In this document: positions 26,137 to 35,308 of the stretch, piece by piece
Numbering within the stretch: position 1 is the stretch's first letter
Layout of the letters: the number at the start of each line of letters is the position of its first letter
Assembly (NCBI GenBank): GCA_025359405.1
Contig: JANYGD010000079.1
Span: 1-36,732, forward strand
Reading direction: 5' to 3'
Source: Methylotenera sp.
GTDB lineage: Bacteria; Pseudomonadota; Gammaproteobacteria; Burkholderiales; Methylophilaceae
DNA: 36,732 bases
The notes under the pieces: model-generated
Told to the model about the DNA's origin: nothing
The model's database searches: none
Seen by the model: only the letters and a program-made list of their open reading frames with translations
Program-made: the position numbers and the translations under genes

Positions 26137-26763
26137 ATGGCATACGATTTAGAAGAGCAAGAGCAGTTAGACGAATTTAAAGCTTGGTGGAAAAAAAATG
26201 GCAGCATGGCCATAAACCTAGTATTGGCCGCTTTGGTAGCTTATTCTGCTTGGCAGGGTTACCACTATTTTCAGAACAAAAAAGCGGTTGAGGCTTCAGG
26301 TTTGTATCAAACTTTAGTGACCACAGACCCAACTAAAGTGGGCGAAATTAAAGCACAATCAGCTAGGTTGATGGAAAATTTCGAGAGCACGCCTTATGCG
26401 GGCCGTGCCGCCGTATTTGCTGCAAAAACCAATTTTGCTACGAATGACAGCAAAAGCGCAAAAGCACAACTGGAATGGGCCATTAAAAACGCTAAAGAGA
26501 GTGCAGTAAAAGCCATTGCTGGCTTGCAACTAGCGAGTATTTTGTTTGAAGAGAAAAATTATGATGAAGCCAATAAAGTACTCACAGCCATTAATGACAA
26601 GGGCTACGACGGCCTAAAAAATAGCTTGCAGGGCGATGTGTTGCTGGCGCAAGGTAAACAAGTAGAAGCGAAAAAAGCTTATGCTACTGCATTAGAAAAC
26701 TTGGATGTACAAGGCAGAATGCATCAATACACACAGCAAAAACTCGAATCACTTGGCGTTTAA
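26137..26763 (+). CDS. yfgM: YfgM-like membrane-anchored TPR protein (SecYEG/BAM-associated)
   Basis: A 208-residue protein with a short cytoplasmic N-terminus (MAYDLEEQEQLDEFKAWWKKNG, the family opening), one TM helix at about residues 23-42, and a periplasmic TPR-like region. In E. coli, YfgM binds the Sec translocon with PpiD and helps hand over envelope proteins. The TPR part has paired helices such as YAGRAAVFAAKTNFATND, AVKAIAGLQLASILFEEKNYDEA and GDVLLAQGKQVEAKKAYATAL. It lies directly upstream of bamB as in E. coli (yfgM-bamB-der). A purine-rich ribosome site (AGAGAGAAAGAAAA) precedes ATG 26137. Confidence 0.92.
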   Translation: MAYDLEEQEQLDEFKAWWKKNGSMAINLVLAALVAYSAWQGYHYFQNKKAVEASGLYQTLVTTDPTKVGEIKAQSARLMENFESTPYAGRAAVFAAKTNFATNDSKSAKAQLEWAIKNAKESAVKAIAGLQLASILFEEKNYDEANKVLTAINDKGYDGLKNSLQGDVLLAQGKQVEAKKAYATALENLDVQGRMHQYTQQKLESLGV

Positions 26764-26794
26764 TTGAGTTTTTGGCGCGTTAATATCAGTATTT

Positions 26795-27985
26795 ATGAAG
26801 TTATCTAATTTATATCGTATTTTCTTAATTCTTAGCCTTTTGTTAGGGTTAAGTGCGCTTGCTAGCTGTAGCACGCTTACCGAATTAAGGTCAGATTTAT
26901 CTGATAAGGTATTTGGTCGCGAGCCGCCAAACCCGCCAGCAGCATTGGAAGAATTTAAGCCTAGCTACACTGCAAAAATCGACTGGTCTAGCAATATTGG
27001 TAAAACCGAACGATATGATTACACGCCAGCAATGGATTCCAGCGCGGTATATGCTTCAAACGCAACTGGCGAAATTATCAAATTAGACGCTACGAATGGA
27101 CACCAAATTTGGCGTGTAAATATAGGCGAGCCGATTAGCGGCGGTATTGGCATAGGTGCGGGCATTTTGTTGGTGGGCAGCAAAAAAGGCAATCTGTATG
27201 CTTACGATACCACTGGAAAGCCACTGTGGAAAAGTAAAGTATCGAGCGAAATTTTGAGCGTGCCACGCTATTTTGATGGTTTAGCGATTGTGCGTACGGG
27301 CGACAATCATATTTTTGGTATTGATGCGACTGACGGCAGCCGAAAATGGGTGTATGAGCGTGCAACGCCCGCGCTTTCATTACGCAGCAGCGTTGGTATC
27401 GTGGTCGATGGTGGCGCAGTTTACGCAGGTTTTGCAGGTGGAAAAATGGTCGCAATTCGCGCCGATAATGGCAAACTGCTTTGGGAAGCAACTGTTGCTC
27501 AACCCAAAGGTGTCACTGAAATTGAGCGCATTGCCGATATTACCAGCCTACCGTTTGTCGATGGGCCATTGGTATATGCTGTGGCGTATCAAGGTCGCAT
27601 CGCCGCGATAGATAGAACAAACGGAAAGGTTGTATGGAATCGCGATATTTCGAGCTATTCGGGTTTAAGCGCGGAAGACGCTAAAATATTTGTTTCGCAC
27701 GCGCTAGGCTCGGTCTATTCGCTCGACTATGAGACTGGTAAAACATTTTGGCGCCAGGCGGGTTTACTCAATCGCCGCTTAACCGCGCCCTTACCCATGG
27801 GCAGCGTGATTGCTGTGGGCGATTTGGAAGGCTATGTACATTTTTTAACGCGTGATGAAGGCAACTTTGCTGCGCGTATCAAGCTTGATAGCAATGCTGT
27901 CATGTCGCTTATTCCCGGCACCACCTCAACACAACTCATCGCCGAAACGCGCGACGGCGGTCTGTACGCTGTCTCGGTTAAATAA
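26795..27985 (+). CDS. bamB: outer membrane protein assembly factor BamB
   Basis: BamB is a lipoprotein of the BAM complex that folds beta-barrel proteins into the outer membrane. The 396-residue precursor has a signal peptide with lipobox LASC (Cys25) and an eight-bladed PQQ-like beta-propeller; the blade signature recurs as AVYASNATGEIIKLDATNGHQIWR, LYAYDTTGKPLWKSKV, HIFGIDATDGSRKWVYE, GKMVAIRADNGKLLWEA, RIAAIDRTNGKVVWNRD and SVYSLDYETGKTFWR. Its gene lies between yfgM and der as in other proteobacteria, and bamD for another BAM lipoprotein is 1.5 kb away on the opposite strand. The 31-nt gap from yfgM and 6-nt gap to der suggest one transcript. Confidence 0.96.
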   Translation: MKLSNLYRIFLILSLLLGLSALASCSTLTELRSDLSDKVFGREPPNPPAALEEFKPSYTAKIDWSSNIGKTERYDYTPAMDSSAVYASNATGEIIKLDATNGHQIWRVNIGEPISGGIGIGAGILLVGSKKGNLYAYDTTGKPLWKSKVSSEILSVPRYFDGLAIVRTGDNHIFGIDATDGSRKWVYERATPALSLRSSVGIVVDGGAVYAGFAGGKMVAIRADNGKLLWEATVAQPKGVTEIERIADITSLPFVDGPLVYAVAYQGRIAAIDRTNGKVVWNRDISSYSGLSAEDAKIFVSHALGSVYSLDYETGKTFWRQAGLLNRRLTAPLPMGSVIAVGDLEGYVHFLTRDEGNFAARIKLDSNAVMSLIPGTTSTQLIAETRDGGLYAVSVK

Positions 27986-27991
27986 CGTCTT

Positions 27992-29422
27992 ATGTTGCCC
28001 ACCGTCGTACTCGTTGGTCGACCCAACGTTGGAAAATCTACCCTTTTTAATCGCATGACCAAAAGTCGCGACGCGCTGGTGGCCGACTTACCAGGTTTAA
28101 CCAGAGACAGACATTACGGCCGTGGCATTGGCGCCAGCAGGCCTTATTTGGTTATTGATACTGGCGGATTCGAACCTACAGCAGAGTCTGGCATTTTGAA
28201 AGAAATGGCCAAGCAAACTTTGTTGGCGATTGACGAAGCTGACGTGGTGATTTTCATTGTGGATGGCCGCGCTGGTATCACGCCGCAAGAATATATTATT
28301 GCCGATAAATTACGCAAATCGCAGCGCCAAATTTTGCTGGCGGTGAATAAAACCGAAGGCATGCAAAAAGCCGTGGTGTCGGCCGATTTCTTTGAACTTG
28401 GCCTTGGTGATCCGCTTTCTATCTCATCCGCGCATGGTGAAGGCGTGAAAGATTTAGTCGAACTCGCACTCGAAAACTTTCCCGAGCACATTTTTGACGA
28501 CGAAGCATCTAAGCACAAAAAGCCAAAAATCGCTATTGTTGGTCGCCCCAATGTGGGTAAATCAACGCTGGTGAACGCGCTACTGGGCGAAGAGCGTGTG
28601 ATTGCGTTTGACGAGCCAGGCACCACACGCGATTCAATAGAGATAGATCTTGAAAAAAACGGTAAAGAATATACCTTGATTGACACCGCAGGCGTGCGTA
28701 AGCGCGGTCGTGTTTTTGAGGCGATAGAAAAATTCTCCGTGGTGAAAACCATGCAAGCGATTGAAGATGCCAATGTAGCGATTTTGGTAGTGGATGCGCA
28801 AGAGGGCATTACCGAGCAAGATGCCCACGTAGCCGCGTATATATTAGATGCTGGGCGTGCGTTGGTGGTGGCTGTGAATAAATGGGATGGTTTAAAAGAC
28901 GATGAGCGCGACTTTATTAAGCGCGAGATTGATCGCAAATTGATTTTTTTAGATTTTGCGAAATTTCACTATATTTCCGCTTTACGCAAAAAAGGTCTGC
29001 CGGAATTATTCATCTCTGTGGATGGCGCTTTTAAAGCGGCCATGGCCAAGCTTGCTACGCCACAACTCACGCGAGTATTAATCGACGCGGTAGCGCAACA
29101 TCAGCCGCCGATAAGCCGTGGCACGCGGCCAAAGTTAAGATACGCGCACCAAGGCGGCATGAACCCGCCGATTGTGGTGGTGCATGGCAGCCATGTGGAT
29201 GACGTGAAAGACAGCTACAAACGCTATTTAGAAGGTGTGTTTCGCAAAACATTCCAGTTGGTTGGCACACCGTTGCGCGTGCAATTTAAGCAAGGTGATA
29301 ACCCATTTGCAGAGCCAGATAAACGTAAAGCGGGCGAGGGTATAGTCAGCATGCGTCGCCGTAAAACTGCGCAGCGTGCCGAGCTAAAAGCGAAAAAAGA
29401 CGAAGAGAATAAAAAGCGTTAA
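27992..29422 (+). CDS. der: ribosome biogenesis GTPase Der (EngA)
   Basis: Der has two tandem G domains and a C-terminal KH-like domain and is needed for 50S subunit maturation. The 476-residue protein shows G1 motifs GRPNVGKS at about residue 8 and again in [16 protein letters not shown] near 190; G3 motifs DTGG and DTAG; and G4 motifs NKTE in the first domain and NKWD in the second. The first domain therefore has Glu where most G proteins have Asp in N-K-x-D; I recall N-K-x-E in other betaproteobacterial Der proteins. The KH-like domain is represented by [20 protein letters not shown], and the tail is Lys/Arg-rich. It closes the ndk-to-der gene run. Confidence 0.96.
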   Translation: MLPTVVLVGRPNVGKSTLFNRMTKSRDALVADLPGLTRDRHYGRGIGASRPYLVIDTGGFEPTAESGILKEMAKQTLLAIDEADVVIFIVDGRAGITPQEYIIADKLRKSQRQILLAVNKTEGMQKAVVSADFFELGLGDPLSISSAHGEGVKDLVELALENFPEHIFDDEASKHKKPKIAIVGRPNVGKSTLVNALLGEERVIAFDEPGTTRDSIEIDLEKNGKEYTLIDTAGVRKRGRVFEAIEKFSVVKTMQAIEDANVAILVVDAQEGITEQDAHVAAYILDAGRALVVAVNKWDGLKDDERDFIKREIDRKLIFLDFAKFHYISALRKKGLPELFISVDGAFKAAMAKLATPQLTRVLIDAVAQHQPPISRGTRPKLRYAHQGGMNPPIVVVHGSHVDDVKDSYKRYLEGVFRKTFQLVGTPLRVQFKQGDNPFAEPDKRKAGEGIVSMRRRKTAQRAELKAKKDEENKKR

Positions 29423-29449
29423 AACGTTTCTCTTAATACAAGCTTTAGC

Positions 29450-30277
29450 CTAATACAGGCTTTCCCAGAATTTCCACCATACGCGTTCATCTTCAGTGGC
29501 TTTGCCCGCCAGCATTGGGTTTTGTGGGTAGTTGGTTTTTAATATGCGCATCGTGTCTTCTTTTAAATCGTTCATGCCCATGTAATCATAGGCGCTAATG
29601 CTAATCACCAAAGCTTCTTCAACCGAGATAGAGTTTGGATAATATTCCAGCACATATTTTGCGCGATTAAGTGCGGCCAAATAGGCTTGGCGCTTCATGT
29701 AGTAGCGTGCCACGTGTAGTTCGTATTGCGATAAACTGTTCACCAAATATACCATGCGCTGCGTAGCATCCTTATAGTAGCGGCTTTTCGGGTAACGATC
29801 AGTCAGCTCTTTAAAGGCCGCAAATGAGAGTTTAAGTGTCTTTGGGTCGCGGTCACTAATTTCTTGTCCGGTATATTTTTCAACGAAGCCGCGCTCGTTA
29901 AAACTCGCTAGGCCCTTGAGATAATAAGCATAATCTACGTTTGGATGATTTGGGTGCAGCTTAATAAAGCGCTCTGCCGAGGCCACGCAAGAGATAGGAT
30001 CTTGTTTTTTATATTGCGCATAGGCAATTTCGAGTTGTGCTTGCGCTGCATATTTGCCGTGAGGAAAGCGTGACTCTAGTTTCTGAAAATACAGGATGGC
30101 TTTATCATAATCTTTATCGATCATTTTATCTTCACCTTCTTGATAAATGCGATCGGCCTGCCAGCCTTTGGTATCGTCTAGCTCATTTGGGTCGCCAAAA
30201 ATGGCGCAACCAACCAAAAATAAAGCTAAAAGACTTACGTATAAAAGCGGTAAAATACGTTTCACGAGTTGTTTCAA
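29450..30277 (-). CDS. bamD: outer membrane protein assembly factor BamD (ComL)
   Basis: BamD is the essential TPR lipoprotein of the BAM complex. The start is best placed at TTG 30277 (MKQLVKRILPLL), giving a signal peptide with lipobox LVGC (Cys24); GTG 30265 is the alternative. The frame stays open to 30664, but that extension overlaps rluD on the other strand and has no counterpart in the family. TPR units run from about residue 50: KDYDKAILYFQKLESRFPHG, YAAQAQLEIAYAQYKKQD, HPNVDYAYYLKGLASFNERG, ending YPQNPMLAGKATEDERVWWKFWESLY. Length (about 275 aa) is near that of Neisseria ComL. It is divergent from rluD with a 57-nt gap, the standard bamD-rluD arrangement. Confidence 0.95.
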   Translation of the reverse strand: MKQLVKRILPLLYVSLLALFLVGCAIFGDPNELDDTKGWQADRIYQEGEDKMIDKDYDKAILYFQKLESRFPHGKYAAQAQLEIAYAQYKKQDPISCVASAERFIKLHPNHPNVDYAYYLKGLASFNERGFVEKYTGQEISDRDPKTLKLSFAAFKELTDRYPKSRYYKDATQRMVYLVNSLSQYELHVARYYMKRQAYLAALNRAKYVLEYYPNSISVEEALVISISAYDYMGMNDLKEDTMRILKTNYPQNPMLAGKATEDERVWWKFWESLY

Positions 30278-30334
30278 AATGAAAAACCTAACAAATAAAT
30301 TTGCCTTATTATAACTGATGCCATAGAAAAACCG

Positions 30335-31408
30335 ATGCTCGCAAAACAGATACTCACGAATACTGAAATAAAACTCAGCATCCCCATGCATTTGGGTGGC
30401 GAGCGTTTGGACATCGCTTTGCAACAAATGTTGCCGCAGCACTCGCGCTCGCGTTTGCAAACTTGGATTAAGGCGGGTTTGGTGAGCATAGACGATAGTG
30501 CTGTTACCGCTAAAACCAAGGTGTGGGGTGGCGAGCGGGTAGTAGTAATGCCGCCGCAAAACGCGCAAGAAAACGCTTTTAAGCCAGAAAATATTCCACT
30601 GGATATTGTGTTTGAGGATGACGCTATTCTGGTCATCAACAAGCCAGCAGGCTTGGTGGTGCACCCTGCGGCGGGAAATTGGAGCGGTACTTTACTCAAT
30701 GCTTTGCTGTATCACGCTCCCCAACTAACAGACGTGCCGCGTGCAGGCATCGTCCACAGGCTGGATAAAGACACTAGCGGTTTATTGGTCGTCGCCAAAA
30801 CGCTAGAAGCGCAAACTAGCTTGGTGCGCCAGTTGCAAGCGCGCACGGTTAAGCGTGAATATCGCGCTATTGTGTGGGGGCAATTGTGGCGTAACGGCAC
30901 CGTTAATCAGCCGATTGGCCGCCACAGCCATGCACGCACCAAGATGGCGATTAGTCGCACGGGCAAACCCGCTATCACGCATTACGAGGTGCTAGAACGC
31001 TTTGGTGTACACACCTATTTGCGCTGCCAGCTCGAAACTGGCCGCACGCACCAAATTCGTGTGCATATGCAGTTTTTAAAAGCGCCGATGTTGGGTGACC
31101 CAGTGTACGGCATTGGCAATATTATTCCGCATAAACTCATGACGCAAACCTTGCGCGATGCGGTGACGAGCTTTAATCGACAAGCGCTGCACGCAGTAAA
31201 ATTGGGCTTGATTCATCCAATAACGAATGAATTTATGGAATGGCAAATTGAGTTGGCCGATGACATGAAAACCTTGTTGGAGGCCATGCGTCACGAAGAT
31301 GCACCAACAGAAGAGTTGTTTGAATGGGATTATGCAGAAGGTGATTATTTTGAAGGTGAAGCGGACGACTTTGAAGATGATGAAGATGCGCTAGAAGATG
31401 AAGAATAG
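30335..31408 (+). CDS. rluD: 23S rRNA pseudouridine synthase RluD
   Basis: RluD makes pseudouridines 1911, 1915 and 1917 in helix 69 of 23S rRNA. The 357-residue protein has an N-terminal S4 domain (HLGGERLDIALQQMLPQHSRSRLQTWIKAGLV, about 18-50) and the RluA-type catalytic domain with LVVHPAAGNWSGTLLNALL and the active-site block IVHRLDKDTSGLLVVAKT (catalytic Asp), then GRTHQIRVHMQ near 235. After the normal end of the fold (about residue 310) there is a strongly acidic tail of roughly 40 residues (EELFEWDYAEGDYFEGEADD and onward). pgeF overlaps its 3' end by 11 nt, so the two are coupled. Confidence 0.96.
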   Translation: MLAKQILTNTEIKLSIPMHLGGERLDIALQQMLPQHSRSRLQTWIKAGLVSIDDSAVTAKTKVWGGERVVVMPPQNAQENAFKPENIPLDIVFEDDAILVINKPAGLVVHPAAGNWSGTLLNALLYHAPQLTDVPRAGIVHRLDKDTSGLLVVAKTLEAQTSLVRQLQARTVKREYRAIVWGQLWRNGTVNQPIGRHSHARTKMAISRTGKPAITHYEVLERFGVHTYLRCQLETGRTHQIRVHMQFLKAPMLGDPVYGIGNIIPHKLMTQTLRDAVTSFNRQALHAVKLGLIHPITNEFMEWQIELADDMKTLLEAMRHEDAPTEELFEWDYAEGDYFEGEADDFEDDEDALEDEE

Positions 31409-32141
31409 CGATTTTATTATCCCCAATTGGCCTGCGCCCACCAACGTAAAAGCGCTACAAACCACACGTACAGGCGGCATCAGTGCCACACCCTATAAAA
31501 GCTTAAACTTTGGTGGCCACGTTAAAGATAACGCCATGCACGTCGCGCATAATCGCCAATTACTAAGCCAGTACTTGCCAAGCGAGCCAGTGTGGCTTAA
31601 TCAAGTGCATGGCATTCATGTAGTCGATGCAGCTAATACAGATTGCTTACCTGAAGCCGATGCCAGCTTTACCACCCGCAAAAATGTGGTGTGTGTGACC
31701 ATGACGGCAGATTGTTTACCCGTGTTGCTGTGCGACGAGGCGGGTAGCGTAGTTGCGGCCGTGCACGCAGGTTGGCGTGGTTTGTGCGATGGTGTGATTG
31801 AGGCGGCAGTTAAGCAATTGCCTGCAAAAACAGCAAATTTAATGGCATGGTTTGGTCCTGCCATTGGCCCGAACGCGTTTGAAGTGGGTAGCGAAGTGCG
31901 TGCGCAGTTTATTGCACAAGATGCGCAGGCTGAAGCCGCGTTTAAGCCGCATGGCGACAAATGGTTGGGCGACATTTACCAAATCGCCACACAACGCCTG
32001 AATAAGTTGGGCGTGACAAAAATCTACGGTGGCCAAGAAAATAATCAAAAGTTTTGCACTTTTACTGACAAAGAAAATTTCTTTTCCTTCCGTCGCGATG
32101 GTGATACGGGCCGTATGGCCACTTTAATCTGGCTTGCCTAG
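31398..32141 (+). CDS. pgeF: peptidoglycan editing factor PgeF (YfiH, multicopper-laccase-like fold)
   Basis: PgeF (DUF152/YfiH) prevents misincorporation of wrong amino acids into peptidoglycan precursors in E. coli; homologues have also been described as purine-nucleoside or polyphenol enzymes. The 247-residue protein has the three metal ligands in the expected places: His71 (WLNQVHGIHVV), Cys106 (VTMTADCLPVLLCD) and His123 (VAAVHAGWRGL), followed by WFGPAIGPNAFEVG and the C-terminal CTFTDKENFFSFRRDGDTGRMATLIWL. The gene starts inside the end of rluD, the same pair as in E. coli. clpB, the next gene there, is absent here. Confidence 0.94.
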   Translation: MKNSDFIIPNWPAPTNVKALQTTRTGGISATPYKSLNFGGHVKDNAMHVAHNRQLLSQYLPSEPVWLNQVHGIHVVDAANTDCLPEADASFTTRKNVVCVTMTADCLPVLLCDEAGSVVAAVHAGWRGLCDGVIEAAVKQLPAKTANLMAWFGPAIGPNAFEVGSEVRAQFIAQDAQAEAAFKPHGDKWLGDIYQIATQRLNKLGVTKIYGGQENNQKFCTFTDKENFFSFRRDGDTGRMATLIWLA

Positions 32142-32177
32142 TTTATAATGGCACAACTTTTTATATAGCCTAAATCA

Positions 32178-33062
32178 ATGCACATCCCAAATCTTTCTGT
32201 TTTAACTTGGATTATTCTCTCCAGCTTTATTGGCGGCGCGCTTAGCGTGACGGGTGCTGGCATCGTAGCTTTAAGGGCGCGCACAAACGCCGTACCTATG
32301 CTCATTAGCTATGCCATCGGCGCCATGTTGGGGGCAGTGTTTCTAGAGATTTTGCCCGAAGCCATTAATGCTTCTTTAAAAAATGGCAGCGCAGTAAGTC
32401 ACACCACGTCCACGGTATTATTTGGCATTTTGCTGTTTTTCACGTTAGAAAAACTGGTGATTTGGCGGCATTGTCATGGCGACCACTGCGAGGTGCATGC
32501 CATTCATACTGAGGAAGAATGTCCAGACATTGAAACCAAGCCAGCAGGCACCAAATATAAGGTAGTAGCCGCCAATAAGCCTTCAATAGGCGTTGTTGAG
32601 CACAGCCATGACCACGGAAGAAGCGGCATGATGGTGATGATAGGAGATACATTTCATAATTTTGTCGATGGTATTTTAATCGCCTCTGCATTTATGGTGG
32701 ACGTGAAAGTCGGCATTGTCACGGCGGCTGCTATTGTCGCGCACGAAATTCCGCAAGAAGTAGGCGATTTTTTAATTTTACTGCACTCGGGTTACAGCAA
32801 AAAACAAGCGTTTATTTTCAATTTAGTTTCAAGTTTTGCCACCGTTGTCGGCGGCGTCATTGCTTATTTTGCACTACAACACGTGCAAACTTGGGCGCCA
32901 ACAATATTGGGTTTTGCCGCCGCCAGCATGTTATATGTGTCTGTGGCCGATTTAATTCCCAATCTGCATAAACGCACCGAAATACGCGCCACCATCTCGC
33001 AGTTAGTGTTAATTGCTTGCGGTGTCGGCTCAATTGCCTTGACCGAATATTTCCTAGGTTAA
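32178..33062 (+). CDS. ZIP family divalent metal transporter
   Basis: A 294-residue inner-membrane protein of the ZIP family, importing zinc or other divalent metals. About eight hydrophobic segments are visible: 8-32, 40-62, 78-97, 151-173, 176-200, 210-235, 243-262 and 272-292. The metal-binding motifs are HNFVDGILIA (160-169) and HEIPQEVGDF (189-198), and the loop between TM3 and TM4 is His-rich (RHCHGDHCEVHAIH at 97-110 and EHSHDHG at 141-147), likely a metal sensor or sink. It is not clearly ZupT; the GufA/ZIP class is all I can support. No metal-responsive regulator is adjacent. It stands between pgeF and rimO with short gaps. Confidence 0.92.
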   Translation: MHIPNLSVLTWIILSSFIGGALSVTGAGIVALRARTNAVPMLISYAIGAMLGAVFLEILPEAINASLKNGSAVSHTTSTVLFGILLFFTLEKLVIWRHCHGDHCEVHAIHTEEECPDIETKPAGTKYKVVAANKPSIGVVEHSHDHGRSGMMVMIGDTFHNFVDGILIASAFMVDVKVGIVTAAAIVAHEIPQEVGDFLILLHSGYSKKQAFIFNLVSSFATVVGGVIAYFALQHVQTWAPTILGFAAASMLYVSVADLIPNLHKRTEIRATISQLVLIACGVGSIALTEYFLG

Positions 33063-33102
33063 GATTTTAAGATTAACGTTTTTAGATTAGAAAATTTAAT
33101 AC

Positions 33103-34437
33103 ATGAGTTTATCCGCACCAAAAGTTGGTTTTGTCTCTCTCGGTTGCCCCAAAGCGGGTTCAGATGCAGAGCGTATTCTCACGCAACTGCGTGCCGAAGG
33201 TTACGAAATTAGCGCAAGTTACGAAGATTCTGATTTGGTGGTGGTCAACACCTGCGGCTTTATTGATAGCGCGGTGGAAGAATCGCTGGACGCGATTGGT
33301 GAAGCGCTGCACAAAAATGGCAAAGTGATTGTCACCGGTTGTTTGGGTGCCAAAGGTGATGTCGTCAAAAACGCACACCCTAGTGTTTTAGCTGTTACTG
33401 GGCCACATGCGCTAGAAGAAGTGATGACGGCCGTACACGCCAATTTGCCTAAATTACACGATCCTTACACTGATTTAGTCCCACCGCAAGGCGTTCGTTT
33501 AACGCCTAGCCATTATGCTTACTTAAAAATTTCGGAAGGCTGTAATCATCGTTGTAGTTTCTGCATCATCCCCAGCATGCGTGGCGATTTAGTCAGCCGT
33601 CCGATTGGTGAAGTGATGAATGAGGCAGAAAATCTGATAAATGCTGGCGTTTCAGAGATTTTAGTCATCTCGCAAGATACCTCAGCTTACGGCGTGGATG
33701 TTAAGTATCGCAGCGGTTTTTGGAATGGCCGCCCAGTAAAAACGCGCATGACCGAGCTTTGCCAAAGCTTGAGTGAGCTTGGTGTTTGGGTGCGCCTGCA
33801 TTACGTGTACCCGTACCCGCACGTGGATGAAGTGGTTCCGTTGATGGCCGATGGCCTGATTTTGCCGTATTTGGATGTGCCGTTTCAGCACGCCAGCCCA
33901 CGTATTCTCAAAGCCATGAAGCGCCCCGCGCATGCGGAGAACAACTTGGCGCGCATTGAGGCGTGGCGTGAAATTTGCCCGGATATTACCGTGCGCAGTA
34001 CCTTTATCGCAGGTTTTCCGGGGGAGACAGAAGACGACTTTCAAATGCTGCTCGATTTCTTGGAAGAGGCGCAACTGGACAGAGTAGGTTGCTTTGCTTA
34101 TTCTGCGGTCGATGGCGCAAAAGCCAACGAATTACCAGACCATGTACCTGAAGAGGTGAAACAAGAGCGCTTAAGCCGCTTTATGGCAGTGCAGGAGCGT
34201 ATTAGCGCGGCTAAGTTACACCATAAAATCGGCAGCATGCAAACCGTGCTGGTGGACGAGATTGTGCAAGACGCGAAAGGCAATATCGAAGCGATTGGCC
34301 GCACCAAAGCCGATGCGCCGGAGATTGATGGTGTGGTATATTTGGAAGACGCGGAAGGCTTAACGCCGGGGGATTTTGTGGAAGTTGAGATTTATAGCGC
34401 GGATGGGCATGATTTGCGTGGTGGGCCACCAGACTAA
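33103..34437 (+). CDS. rimO: ribosomal protein S12 methylthiotransferase RimO
   Basis: RimO is a radical-SAM enzyme that adds a methylthio group to Asp88 of ribosomal protein S12. The 444-residue protein has the N-terminal UPF0004 domain with cluster-binding Cys15, Cys51 and Cys80 ([30 protein letters not shown]), the radical-SAM C-x3-C-x2-C as Cys147, 151 and 154 ([17 protein letters not shown]), and a C-terminal TRAM domain from about residue 375 ([17 protein letters not shown]). [18 protein letters not shown] and [14 protein letters not shown] are also typical. The N-terminal motif reads KAGSDAERI where many RimO proteins have K-A-L/N-V-D-S-E. Confidence 0.96.
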   Translation: MSLSAPKVGFVSLGCPKAGSDAERILTQLRAEGYEISASYEDSDLVVVNTCGFIDSAVEESLDAIGEALHKNGKVIVTGCLGAKGDVVKNAHPSVLAVTGPHALEEVMTAVHANLPKLHDPYTDLVPPQGVRLTPSHYAYLKISEGCNHRCSFCIIPSMRGDLVSRPIGEVMNEAENLINAGVSEILVISQDTSAYGVDVKYRSGFWNGRPVKTRMTELCQSLSELGVWVRLHYVYPYPHVDEVVPLMADGLILPYLDVPFQHASPRILKAMKRPAHAENNLARIEAWREICPDITVRSTFIAGFPGETEDDFQMLLDFLEEAQLDRVGCFAYSAVDGAKANELPDHVPEEVKQERLSRFMAVQERISAAKLHHKIGSMQTVLVDEIVQDAKGNIEAIGRTKADAPEIDGVVYLEDAEGLTPGDFVEVEIYSADGHDLRGGPPD

Positions 34438-34452
34438 ATAAAAGGAAATGCT

Positions 34453-35037
34453 ATGTCGACAAGTATAGATAACGATTTTATTGAACTTTGGCATCCCAAA
34501 TATGATAAAACTGAGACAGATGAGCCTGAATATAATCGTTTGTTAGATAGAGTTAGCGTGGATATTAAAGCCAACCACACCTTATCAGAATCAACATTCA
34601 CTGAAATTCTTAACTGGAAGTCAGCTAGGGTTAAAGGTCGTATTAAATGGGGTGAGTTTGAAAAATATCAGGATGTTATAACTGAATGTCTATCCGCGCC
34701 TGATACGGAAAAAATGAAGTTGCTTGTGGGTTTGTATGGTTTCGGTGCGCCTGTAGCATCAACATTCCTACAGTTTATTTATCCTTCAACTTTTCCAATT
34801 ATTGACCGCAGAACAGTGGATGTGTTGCGGCATTTTGGTTGTATCCAATATAAATCGACTGGTATTGCGCAATATCCAGCCTTTAAGACATCTATTCTCA
34901 AAACTCATGAGAACTATCCTAAATGGAGCTTGAGGGAAATAGATAGGGCTTTATTTTCTTTCCATAAGCAAAATTCAGAATTATTTGGCTCTTTGGCTAA
35001 CCCTAATTACTTAGTAGACAAGTCTAAATGTTGTTAG
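34453..35037 (+). CDS. hypothetical protein with HhH-GPD-like (DNA glycosylase-fold) features
   Basis: A 194-residue protein that I cannot assign to a named family. The central segment LLVGLYGFGAPVASTFLQFI followed by YPSTFPIIDRRTVDVLRHFG looks like the helix-hairpin-helix plus following helix of HhH-GPD DNA glycosylases, where L-x-G-x-G-x-x-x-A-S and a later I-x-D-R occur; the Asp in IIDRRT is at the place of the catalytic Asp. No Fe-S Cys cluster of endonuclease III type is present. The N-terminal half is charged and helical. The gene is more AT-rich than rimO, which ends 15 nt upstream, and is followed by a repeat-rich gap, both suggesting recent acquisition. AAAGGAAATGCT before ATG 34453 is a good ribosome site. 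Confidence 0.65.
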   Translation: MSTSIDNDFIELWHPKYDKTETDEPEYNRLLDRVSVDIKANHTLSESTFTEILNWKSARVKGRIKWGEFEKYQDVITECLSAPDTEKMKLLVGLYGFGAPVASTFLQFIYPSTFPIIDRRTVDVLRHFGCIQYKSTGIAQYPAFKTSILKTHENYPKWSLREIDRALFSFHKQNSELFGSLANPNYLVDKSKCC

Positions 35038-35079
35038 GAAACTGCTATTTCCCTAAATCAAATTTTCGCCTCTAGGCGA

Positions 35080-35113
35080 GTTTCTTTCTTTTGTTCGTGC
35101 AAAAGAAAGAAAC
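35080..35113. repeat. perfect 14-bp inverted repeat, possible terminator
   Basis: GTTTCTTTCTTTTG (35080-35093) and CAAAAGAAAGAAAC (35100-35113) form a perfect stem with loop TTCGTG. Just upstream TCGCC/GGCGA (35066-35070 and 35075-35079) forms a smaller hairpin with loop TCTA. It lies about 40 nt behind the orphan gene's stop and could end its transcript. Confidence 0.75.
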
Positions 35114-35308
35114 CAAAGAAAATCACGCCCCGCTGCCGCTTATTTCCTTAGGTCTTAGCGCAACGCTGGTACGGCTGCGGAACTCGCGCCTACAGCGCTC
35201 AAACAGTCCTCGCCGCTTCACCCAGCTTATGCTCAAGCCTCAGGCGCGGCAAAGGGGATTGAAAGTCAAAACCATGCGAATGCCATCGACGCAACTTAAC
35301 ACCTACGT

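Noticed and set aside
30278-30664. N-terminal extension of the bamD frame
   Set aside because: It runs antisense through rluD, and the signal peptide with lipobox begins only at 30277.
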